Below are positions 55,001-64,000 of a stretch of 64,000 nucleotides of DNA, piece after piece. Within the stretch, counting starts at the first letter, position 1. Every line of letters begins with the position of its first letter. Under the pieces are notes generated by a model. That model saw only the letters and a program-made list of their open reading frames with translations. It was not told the DNA's origin and did no database searches. Origin of the DNA: Ancylostoma caninum (taxonomy: Eukaryota; Nematoda; Chromadorea; Rhabditida; Ancylostomatidae); the NCBI GenBank assembly GCA_037903475.1, contig JBAJFG010000384.1, positions 1,309,001-1,373,000 of the forward strand, written 5' to 3'. Both the position numbers and the translations under genes were made by a program.

Positions 55001-57772
55001 ACACATTTTCTAATTTAATTTGTCACCCCAAAAACTACCCATTTCTACACCGCGTAACAGCTTTCAGTGGAGCTCGGTTCTTATAGGATAAAAAGAAACG
55101 TGAATTCGTTTCGGTAGACACTTCCTCCCATCTCCATCTTTTTCCAAATCAAGTCTTCGCACTAGGGAGGTTGTGTCAGGAGTGTGGTGATGCTGTAAGG
55201 GTGTGATCCACTGCAGTCTTCTCCGACCTAGTCAAGCACTAACATCAGAGTCCTGGTATTGTAATTTCGAGTTGATACCAGCAAATCTGCTATAGATATG
55301 GTTGGCAGTGGCGAACAAAAAACTGATTTCCCCCTTTTCCAAAGTAACGTTAAGCCTCACTCTCCAAAATTCACACGACAAAACTGATGTAGTAAGGCAT
55401 CAAGGCTCTCACTCATTGACCTCATTCCTCAGACCATCACCCCACTGTACGTCTTTTTTCCGAGCTCCAGATGCAATCTTACGAAAGCAGCAGATTGCTG
55501 ATCTGGAGCATGCTGTAATCGCCTTTCAAAAGTTTGCGGATCCTTGTGATCTCGGTTTTAGTAGTGGAGGCATGCAATCCTCGTAGAATTGTCAGGGAGA
55601 ATCTACTGACTTGAACGGTTGCTGAAGCGATGAAAAAAATTGTGTTTGAGCCGAGTAAAAACACTTTGAACTGGTGTGTCCACTTCGGCAATTAATTTCG
55701 CAACAACCTAATAATATGCCGAGCGTCTTGTGTGTGAAAGCAAAATCCTTGTACTTCCTACCAATCAAAGAATATACCTAAATTCACCGAGATGGAATTT
55801 CATTTAGTCAGTATTCTTTTTAGTATTTTTAGATAATGATGCACATTTCAGTCGAAGTCGTCACATCCAGTAGCTGTTGTATCTCTACCTGGAAATCCAA
55901 ACGTCTTCTATGAATTCTCATATACGAGGACGTCATCGGTGGATTCGAGCAAATTCTACTCTTGCCTGACATGCAGAAGGGCGAAGACTGACAGTGCGTA
56001 TATATGTATATACAGCGTCATATATCTCATTTTTCATCTCCTTGATCTTTATTTCTTGAAAATTTATTCAGCCCGTGTGAAGGATGTTATTCGTACTATT
56101 CATATCAAAGATGGCACTATTCGCAGTCGCAGCGATCCTTTTTGGGGCCACCACTTTGCCTGTCGCCCTTTCACCTCTTTGGACGTTCCGTAAGTTCTCT
56201 AGTTACTTTTAACGCTACTCAGAAGCAGTGGGGGCAATTTTTGTTACTTAGATGTTTTTACTCTTGCCTGTTCCCACAAGAGGTTTCCTGAAAACCATTC
56301 GAAAGTAAGATCTTGTTAAAAGGAAAAGTGGTCGACGTTAATCAGTCCTACACTCATGCGCTAGGCATCCGACTTTATATGAGCATCGCAGAGGCATTTA
56401 ATTTTTACGTACCTTATGCAGTGAATTATGCAGGGAATCCGATATATCATGTGAACTCTTCCGCCTTCCAGACTCCTCCGGTACCAATTTAGCTACAACG
56501 TATGTTTGCATGGCTTAGTTGGCCAGAGGCGGTGATCGAGAAATTAACTGTTTGGCCAGCAATGGGCCTCTCGCCACTGCATCATGCTCCACCACTCGTT
56601 AGTCAAACATAATAGAAGTATCTCCATCGAGACACTGACGACGTTTTAGGTTGGCGAATAACTACAAGTCCTGTGTCGTATGTAAGAAAAAGATATCAAT
56701 GCTAAAATGATTGCTTTGGAAGAAGTGTAGCGGTTACGTACTGTCTGTTAGTTTTGTGATGTGCCTCCACAACGCTCACCCTCAGAAAGGTGCCACCCCA
56801 GAACTAATGGACCATACATCGTTACTTCATTCAGCTGCGATATACGAATTGTGATGGATGACCTTGTACTTCGCGAATTTCACAATTTATGAAAACCATT
56901 CTTAATGCTACGAGTTTTCTATCTGCTAAGTTCCAAAAAAAGACACTGCACCATACTTACCAACTTCCAGTGATCCTGTGCATGCATGCGGTACTCTGCG
57001 GGACTATCCAGCATTCTGTGGTACAGACCATATTGAAGAATTCCCAGGCCACATACAGGACAACTCTCAGTGGGGTACTCTTATGAGTTTATAACAATGC
57101 TTGTTGCGATACCCTTGTACCGTATAAACCTGTTCAGATGAGAGGAATTCCCCACCACACCTTCCATTCCTAGGTGAGGTCTCGTCGTCAGCACAAACAC
57201 ATGGCAGAGACTTTGATGAGAACGATGTGGTGAGGAACCCGCAGCTTCACCCTGATAAGAAAATTAACAATATTAGGAGTTACAGGAGGACCATTCTGGT
57301 AGGAAGCTCAGCAGGTTAAAGGCAAGGAAATCTGAGTCCATTTTTAAGCTGTGGTTCAGTCGACAGGTTAAATTTTGCAACTCCTATACAATAGTTCCTT
57401 AAATTTTTCTATACCTCCATTCCTATAATAGTTTTGATTAGCTCTCTTGCAGATTTACAAAAGTCCAAGTTTATGAGTGTTGAGGATACTTCATTGCATA
57501 AGTTTTACGTCGTATTTCAGCGCCGATCCCGTTCTCTGCCGCAGTGTCACCTTTGCCGGAAGGTGCTGCCTTCAACAAAGCTTCTTGTGCAGCACCTTCA
57601 GCGACACCTAAAATCGGCTCCAAACTGCCGATTATGCGGATCCAAGTGAGCAAATTAACCGATTGCTAACTTTTCCTCACTTCATTTTTAATTCAGGATC
57701 TCTCCCGATGATTCCGTACGCAATCGCCGAACACGAGAATGCTGCAAATGTGCTAGGAAAACCGGGACATGA
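49066..57772 (+). CDS. THAP and C2H2 zinc-finger protein (5' incomplete)
   Basis: A predicted nuclear DNA-binding protein. Exons in agreeing phase are 49066-49280, 49354-49480, 49565-49679, 51801-52005, 55852-55993, 56072-56189, 56971-57074, 57453-57645 and 57697-57772, giving 430 residues. There is an N-terminal CxxC module (HCKTC), then an acidic stretch, then a THAP domain with C126-x2-C129, LFKWPND, KSW at 152, C172-x2-H175 and a closing SFPRF that stands for the AVPxxF box. A second CxxC...HHxxC module (SCLTC to GHHFAC) follows, then a C2H2 finger C373-x2-C376-x12-H389-x3-H393 and trailing CxxC pairs. The mix of THAP and C2H2 recalls nematode synMuv-type regulators such as LIN-15B, but orthology is not established. 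The THAP exon junction at 49679 uses a weak donor (GTTCGA). The start lies upstream. Confidence 0.8.
49985..50250. mobile_element. GC-rich palindromic MITE, third copy
   Basis: It contains the mini-palindrome TACACTCCACTTGGAGTGTA followed by GCACCCTGAGTCGCCGTCG, parallel to GCATCCTGCGTCGCCGTCG at 19600. It lies in the first large THAP-gene intron. Confidence 0.6.
50256..51462. mobile_element. MULE-like element, truncated copy
   Basis: About 85-90 percent identical to 52978-54105, ending in GCCGGTTGTAGATACGAGT. The left terminal repeat is missing, replaced by the MITE at 49985-50250. A segment at about 50862-50966 with inverted GGAAACTCCAAACG ends is absent from the other copy, so it is a later MITE insertion. 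Confidence 0.75.
51578..51709. mobile_element. Short palindromic MITE (ACATTTGTAGTGCATCGG)
   Basis: Inverted arms around CGATACGTATCG-like words. A relative with the same GATGCACTAC end is at 62444-62575 in a TFIIA gene intron. Confidence 0.65.
52692..54105. mobile_element. MULE-like element with 11-bp target duplication
   Basis: Inverted ends of about 90 bp begin ACTCGTATCTAAATCTACAA and contain GGCGCGCCCCATGGACCAAT. The element is flanked by an exact 11-bp repeat CGTACTCAGAG (52681-52691 and 54106-54116). Duplication length and long terminal repeats fit Mutator-like elements. The 1.41-kb interior has no recognised transposase. It lies in the intron between THAP-gene exons 51801-52005 and 55852-55993. 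Confidence 0.9.
54430..55711 (+). pseudogene. Mariner element with broken transposase, in a THAP-gene intron
   Basis: Ends TCAGGTTGTTGCGAAATTAA and TTAATTTCGCAACAACCTAA are flanked by TA. 54736-54957 encodes a helix-turn-helix region ending VSKHLTSIDMTRKVRK, and the following bases would read the mariner-like PHDLTDDQRLTRC before stops. The catalytic region is not intact. Same family as 22590-23790, in opposite orientation. Confidence 0.9.
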
Positions 57773-57906
57773 AAATTAAATGTTTATCATGGAGTTCATC
57801 TATAACCGTATGTGGAACAACACGTGCACAAAGGACCTGCCAAATTCTGAGATGAAATGAGTGAGATGACGTATGAGTAAATTAAGCTCTCTTTGATCTG
57901 AGATTG

Positions 57907-60900
57907 TCACAGAGGTCCACTAGTCGTTCCAGCTAAGCCAGGGGCACGTCCATCACACGCAACAATTTTCACCCTGAAATGTGTAGTGCAGTCGCGGTCA
58001 ACTACATACTGTTGCGAAACCCGCGTACCTGTTCACGGTACGGTCAATTGACCGGTGTACATCTCTAAACTCGACTCCGTCAATGACAAACGTCCACACG
58101 TTGTCGCAATATCGATAGGTCACCAACTTATCGGCTTTGAATTGAACCTTAAACGACGGCGAGAGTACATAAACAGAGTATAGGTTCTTACGGGAATATT
58201 TTTCGGAAATATTGTTGAGAATGAGCTTTTTTTTTTTTGAGGAAAACCCCTAGATGATCTCAACGCAGCCTAGTCATCGTACTTGCTAAATAGGCGACGT
58301 TGATGGGAGATCGAGTGCGATAATGTGCGTATTATTGCTGTCTGCCGCAATATGGCCCGATAAACGGGCAATCCAGTAAGTGATCGTGAAACATGTACTG
58401 TTCTCCGATAATTTACTTCATTTCCGAACCATTCTTTTGAAATTTCAGTAATTCGATACACTGACTTGCGTTTTATTATATGCTCAACCTATTACATGTA
58501 AAATCTCAGTCCAAGTTTTTCGTGTAGGTTGACGTATCGGTGACATTACAATCACAACAATTGACGCAATAAAGACACATAATTTTTGAAACGCAGGGGA
58601 GGTGGCGAAGCGCAAACATGTCTCAATCTCGCAGCGGCAACTAAGGACATCAGCGGGGAACTTACTATACATCGGACCGAATAAAAACCGAATAATTTTG
58701 TAACTTCAACTAACAATTTAAGAAATAATATAAACGTAAGAAATTGAGAAAGCTCTGAAGCTCTTCTTTTCCTTCATATAGCAATGCCCTGGTTTGTAAT
58801 ATTGGAGCATTCGAATTTTCCAATTATTCGAAGTACTAGTGGCCCTGTGTCATGGCGGTGAGATGATCTCCAAAACTCATCACCAGGCTTTAGGAGAAGA
58901 TAGCATGCCAGCTCACATCCATCGGGTATAGGATAGCAGATCATCGCCAACCACGTCACTGCTGGTGCACGCATGTGGCAACAGAGGAGGTAATCAATTT
59001 AGTAAATCTTCTTATATAAATCATGGTAGTGCAACAAAATTTTCTAGAGCGCAGACGTAGGGGGACTAGTATTATAAACATCCGAGATTGAGAAAGCTCT
59101 GAAGCTCTTCTTTTCCTTCACACAGCAATACCCTGGTTTGTAATGTTGGAGCATTCGAATTTTCCATTTATTCGAAATCTTACTCTATATAAAGCGCAGA
59201 CCCCCCCCCCATCGCCGCGCGAGGGATGACAGGTCGCGCTGTAATTGATCCACTCGCCTCGCCCCACCTCTTTTGCCCGCCGCCACGGGCTCAATTGCGA
59301 AGATTGACACGCCCATGTATATGTATGTGTACAACATGGAAATCTTCAATTAGGACATCTAATTTGCAACGAAAACGGAATATCTTGGATCTTTAAAGCA
59401 GAATGGGAGAACCACTGATGAAGCGAGTGTGATTTCGCAATCAGAGCCGTGAATCATCCAAATACAGCAGAGTTGTACGGAAATTTTCGCTGCACTCCTT
59501 CTAAAGCATTAAGTAGTAATAGCAATTAGAAATTAGCGGTCAGGGGAACGAATGGTGCACTCCATGAGCTTAATATAGTGCTTACAAAATAGGAATAGAA
59601 CGTTCACGCAGTTTATTCCTGTTAAAAGCTAATTGTGCCCGAACCATAACAATTTCGCCTTTCAGCGCTATCCCAAATGAAAACGACTTGACCACGTGAG
59701 GACCTGTGTTGCTACTCATACAAAGGATCATGTGGAAGCTCTTTACATTGAACATAATAAGAGTTAACCTCCAAAGGAGCTGCGAAGCGCTCTGGCTCGG
59801 GGTTCTTTTTTTTCAGACTACCTAGCCCGAAGATGACGTGGCAAACGGGTCCGAGTCAGAGTCTGGCTTTGTATTCAATATTCGAGAGCAAAAATATTCG
59901 AATTCGAATAAATACAAAATCCAAATGTTCCAACACTGGAGACCAATGCAGTGCTGTACGAAAGAGAAGAAGAACTTAGGGCTCTCTCACTCTCGAACAT
60001 CTGGAAAAAATTTATATTGTTCCCTGAATTGTTTATCGAAGTAAAGAAATTATTCGGTTCTTATTCAATCCACTGTACATCATTCATTGGTTGGGGAATC
60101 AGTGAAGCCATCACCACTGCTGCACTTTTTCATTCGATTTGTATGTATCTCAAGAGTGCGCTTTATTCAGAGGTCGTGTGTCAGTGAAAAGGCGTACATA
60201 TCTAGGAGCGTGCGGGTGCAATTTCTCCATATTTGTAGAATGGTGGCTGGCTGTAAGAGTGTGAAAATCACTGCTTGAGGTTACGTCGTGATAAAGTGCT
60301 GGTGTGCCCAGGACAATTGGACAGCCCACTTCCACATACTTTGAAAAATTGTAACAACCGCTCCTATGACTCAACTACCGCACAACATCTACAGTCATGG
60401 TCACCACTCGCGGTTTCTTTTCTGTACATGAACACTCCAAAGTACAGGACTCGGAGGGGGCCTAACCTCCAAATTTTGGGCTCTATGACTCAGTGCACTT
60501 CTGACTCCAGAAAAACTGCGAAAATCTAGGAGCTTTTCGGAAGATCTAGAGAATGAAGTCTATTTCTAGCCTGGATTTTCTGCGTTGACAGTTTCAACCA
60601 GGATAAACCGTGCTTCTCTTTCGGGCATTCGCGATATTCCAGTGCTCTTAGCTTCCACTTTCAAACTTCCGATGTTTAAAATGTTGTTTTGACTCATTTC
60701 TTAGTCGACAGTCCGTTACTACTGTGAGCTCATGCGAGAGCAGTGTGCTGTGAAGTAGATGAGAGAAAGACTGCACATATTTTTTGCAAGCAAACAAGCT
60801 ACGTGACGACGCGAAGCAAATACAACCAGCAGGACAAACAGCAGATCATCAAAAGCACCATCTACAAATATCTCTACTAAAAGTGCCGTTTGAGGGTTGC

Positions 60901-61176
60901 ATAGTTTATTTACTACTTGTTTAGCGGCAAAGCCCCAGTTAGACTGTTTAAAAAAAGTAACCATCGAAAACTTTCTGTCGGCAGTAGCTAAAGGAATAGG
61001 AGAACAGTTACCTTGTTCTTGACCCGGAATGCGAGTGCCTTGTTGATGTTCTTGTCAAAAGTAGTCAGCACCTTCATAGCGAGAGGCCTAGTGATCAGGC
61101 CCTCTTCGACAAATTCCTCTAGGGTGCGATTAAGAGCCGTGCCAAGCGTCGTTTCTCGGTACATCACGTACGCCAT
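57907..61176 (-). CDS. Transcription factor IIA gamma (small) subunit, complete
   Basis: The small subunit of TFIIA, which binds TBP and stabilises it on the TATA box. Exons are 61176-61012, 58147-58029 and 57973-57907; phases agree and give 116 residues, close to the usual 105-115. The N-terminus MAYVMYRETTLGTAL and the helix FDKNINKALA match the family's helical half. YRYCDNVWTFVIDGVEFRD and VKIVACDG match the beta half. The tail after VACDG is longer than usual. The stop lies 134 bp from the stop of the convergent THAP gene. The 2.9-kb first intron holds a 95-bp direct repeat. It is one of two TFIIA gamma genes here. Confidence 0.93.
58741..59182 (+). repeat. Direct repeat of about 95 bp, copies 345 bp apart
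   Basis: 58741-58835 and 59085-59182 share TTGAGAAAGCTCTGAAGCTC and GTTGGAGCATTCGAATTTTCC-like words with few differences. They lie in the first intron of the downstream TFIIA gamma gene. Confidence 0.9.
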
Positions 61177-62045
61177 CTTCTCTAGAGCAAACTTCGCACG
61201 GAAAATGCGACTGCTCTGTCGAAAAAGACTGAGATTTTAATTTTCTTAACAGACGTAGGTACATCTTCAGAATTGCGAGAATCATGAAAGCTGCACATTC
61301 GTAGCATGTCCAGAATTTTGCTCTTCAAATACATATAGTGTGTTTATTCGGACGGGGCCACTACCTGTATCGGTCAGCACCGCGGCTACGTTCTCAATGG
61401 AACGAGGTGAAACGTCTACGACGTTCATTTTCACTGATCCCAGTAGCTGATAAATCTATCACCTCGCTCCAATGCCAGCTTAACCGCGTGTCTCACCGGT
61501 ACGTGAAGTGCACCGTCTAAATGAACAGACTGTAGGTAAGGTGACAAGACATAATTTGTGGTAAAACCACCAAACTCCTTTAGAAGTAGAGGTAGACTCT
61601 AACTTTTCGAACATTGCACACTACAACCAATACAACCATTTATACAGTTCGTTGCGGCACGGCAATCAGTTTGTAGCTGATGCTCAGCATGCAAACGAAT
61701 TGTACTATGTGTTTTACACAAGGCTCAACAAAAAAAAGGCAAAAAATACAGAAGGCACCAACCGAATGGTAAATGTTCGAATATCACAAAGGAGTAATCA
61801 CAAAGAAAATCACATGAACTGGGAATCAAAAATATAAACTGCTCACTTCAAAAAACACAAACAATATTAACAGCGAGTTTGTAGTTTCCAGAACCTTATC
61901 ACGTGCGAATGCAGAATCGCTACAGGAGTGTATAAAAAGATGAAAAAAAAAAAAACAGAACCAGTGGTCATATGCAACTGTTGAAAAATTGGAACAACTA
62001 GTAAGATTGTACAAAACACCGAATGCCCAAGAAACACTACTCCAT

Positions 62046-63073
62046 TCAGGAACTGGCTAGCTTGGCTGATCCATCACAAGCGACGAACTTTACTCTGTTT
62101 ACACGTATGCTGTCACGAAAATCTACTCGCTCCATGAGGAAAGTCCACACATTATCACAATGTCGGTAAGCTCTTAGCTTTTCAGCCTTAAATACCGAGT
62201 ATAACATCCCATTCCAAAAAAAAATAGGAAGATTAACTGAAGAGACGGAGCCTTTAGAATGGACAGTTACAGGAAACTCCAACCGTCCGGGCTCCCACGG
62301 ACCAGCACAGTTCGTTGCGGCACGGCAATCTGTCATGAACCACGCATGTCCGCTTGCTCCCTTCCACGCTACGGCGCATTTAGCTGGTCCCAAGGTCCTC
62401 AACGTTTAAGTTTCCTATATCTGCCAAAGCCCAAAAGCTGTAGTTAGAACTCATCGGAGTCCCATCCGATCGGATAACAAACGATACGTATCGATGCTCT
62501 TCTGATGAGTTCCGACGAGGATCAATACGTATCGTACGTTGTCCGACCGGATCGGACGCCGATGCACTACGAATGCAGCTAAAGGCGTTCAGAGAATTCA
62601 AATTCCGCAGGAATTCATTCCAGAACAGTTCATTCAACCTCTACAGTAGGCTAATTCTGTGAGTACGCATGCCGATGCGGTATATTAGGCATTGAGACGC
62701 GGAGAAGAATCGGTTCCACGCATCGATTAGCTGCCGCGACAAAGTGCAGATGTGGCAGAACTCGGCCGAAAAAAATGAGACGCTCAAGTCTATGTACCCT
62801 TTCAAACCCGATGCTAAATATGAAACAGCATGTGGACTAAAAAAGTCACACCTTGAGGGTAGAACTTTTGAAAATAACCTAAGAAACTTGATTTATGTAT
62901 ACGCACATGCCTAGACACGAATTATCTATTATTCCTTAATATGTTGAATTGAACATGAAAAACGAAGCTGACCTTGAAATACATCTTGTTCTTTGCTTTC
63001 TGTGCCAGAGCCTTATTGATTGCCTTATCGTATATGAAAAGTACCTTCTCGGCAAGCTGCTGTGGGATCATTT
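62046..63073 (-). CDS. Second TFIIA gamma gene (5' part not found)
   Basis: Exons 63073-62973 and 62186-62046 join in phase to give 79 residues plus stop. [20 protein letters not shown] is the helix region; [19 protein letters not shown] and [10 protein letters not shown] form the beta half. The first exon, which would encode the MxYxxYRxTTLG start, was not seen up to 64000 and may lie beyond it. The gene is on the same strand as and 870 bp upstream of the other TFIIA gamma gene. The proteins are clearly diverged, so the duplication is not recent. An intact gene is likely but unproven. Confidence 0.85.
62444..62575. mobile_element. Palindromic MITE in the TFIIA gamma intron
   Basis: ACTCATCGGAGTCCCATCCG is opposed to CGGATCGGACGCCGATGCAC, with ATACGTATCG words between. 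Related to 51578-51709. Confidence 0.6.
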
Positions 63074-64000
63074 CTGCAATAACATAATATTTGGTGTTGA
63101 AACAAAGCTACAGACACAAATGGTGATTCTAAAATGGGTAGTGTTTCTCACAGCATCTAATTTCAGCCACTTTCCCATCCTGCCTTGCTTAGCGCAGTCC
63201 GAAATCATCGTAGTACTCTATCGCAAGAGAACTTACTGTGAGTGAATAAAGCGCACGAGACGGAGGGAAACGGAAGCCTGAGTTCAAAGGCAATGCTCTC
63301 ACCAGCATTCGTATCACTACGGAAAAGTACTACCCAGGAAAAACTACGACTGCACGCCAAATGAGCTTCGAAATAGCCATGAGCAGTTACTCCCATGTAA
63401 AAGAAAAGGTACGACTGCTGAGAGCGTATACCCCACTCATCGTCCTCAACTTAAATGTGACAGAGCTGCTGCTCATACACTTTGAAAAAGCAACCCTTTG
63501 CAAGGCTAGGCGCCAACACACTCATCACGACAGTGAAACATGGGTGGGACGTTGTGGCTGTGACAACCTACAGATTCCCCCTGACTACGCTACCATCATA
63601 AGGATGGTTGCGTAGAAGCAAAGAGATTTGCGGTCGATACGAATTCATTTCCCTAACGCCATATGTACAGTGCCTTCGATCGATACTCAGCCGGTTGGCT
63701 GCGGGAACGATGCCAGCAGGACGTGATCTCAGGCGGTGCGGGAGGACGAAGTTGCGGATCGAAAGCACTGTACAGGCGTTTCATAACGGACTCGGTATGG
63801 CCTCGTGGAGAGCGCAGATGCGCTTTTGATAAGTATCCCACGTCCTAGCCTATTGATCCCAGTGCTTTATAGGTACCTGACATGTTAAAACGGTCCCGGA
63901 AATGATGTGGAAAGTACGTGAAACGCATGCGTTCAGGCGGTGCGATATCGAGTGCGCTGTGAATGGCCTGTATGTAGGCTATCGCACTGTTTCATTGCAG
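63074..64000. other. No gene recognised at the right edge
   Basis: 63881-63950 (ATGTTAAAACGGTCCCGGAAA) is a relative of 39385-39450 and marks another dispersed repeat. An upstream exon of the second TFIIA gamma gene was looked for and not found. Confidence 0.5.

Noticed and set aside
62046..62402. 118-codon frame as one exon
   Set aside because: Only 62046-62186 encodes the TFIIA gamma beta half. The upstream part lies in the intron and resembles a dispersed repeat also seen at 43250-43340.

Overview
This window looks like nuclear DNA of a clade V, probably strongylid or hookworm-like, nematode. The reasons are split genes with short exons, a few introns of about 50 bp, many TTTTCAG-type acceptors, and a very high load of cut-and-paste transposons, MITEs and Helitrons inside introns. 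The species assignment is inference. No bacterial features, CRISPR arrays, rRNA or convincing true tRNA genes were seen. Most long open frames are shadows in minisatellites, microsatellites or palindromic elements. The real genes were recovered by joining exons whose splice phases agree.

Layout. 0-16 kb holds no recognisable gene. It contains two copies (61-1255 and 5934-7811) of an unfamiliar dispersed element that carries a conserved hairpin, a TATA-like box and a 59-bp or 50-bp minisatellite. It also contains a TTAA-target MITE disrupted by a second MITE, a 2.75-kb composite element with a hAT element inside, and a decayed mariner. 16.2-24.1 kb (+) is a matrix metalloproteinase gene. 26.9-43.8 kb (-) is a long AKAP10/D-AKAP2-like gene encoding two RGS domains and a C-terminal PKA-binding helix. 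Its introns hold a Helitron, three hAT-like elements (two with perfect 8-bp target duplications) and several MITEs. One of its exons sits between 340-bp inverted repeats. 44.1-48.6 kb is a nest of fold-back and Mutator-like elements. 49.1-57.8 kb (+) encodes a THAP plus C2H2 zinc-finger protein, with a MULE-like element (11-bp target duplication) and a mariner in its introns. 57.9-63.1 kb (-) carries two neighbouring TFIIA gamma genes, the upstream one incomplete in this window. The THAP gene and the downstream TFIIA gene converge tail to tail, 134 bp apart.

The genes do not form one pathway: they are extracellular proteolysis, PKA/G-protein scaffolding, a chromatin or transcription-type zinc-finger protein, and a basal transcription factor pair. 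The unusual content is the repeat biology. It includes the frame-agnostic minisatellite element, long inverted repeats placed exactly around an exon, a miRNA-sized near-perfect hairpin, nested insertions with usable empty sites, and several elements defined by exact target-site duplications. All gene models are read by eye; splice junctions should be treated as predictions.
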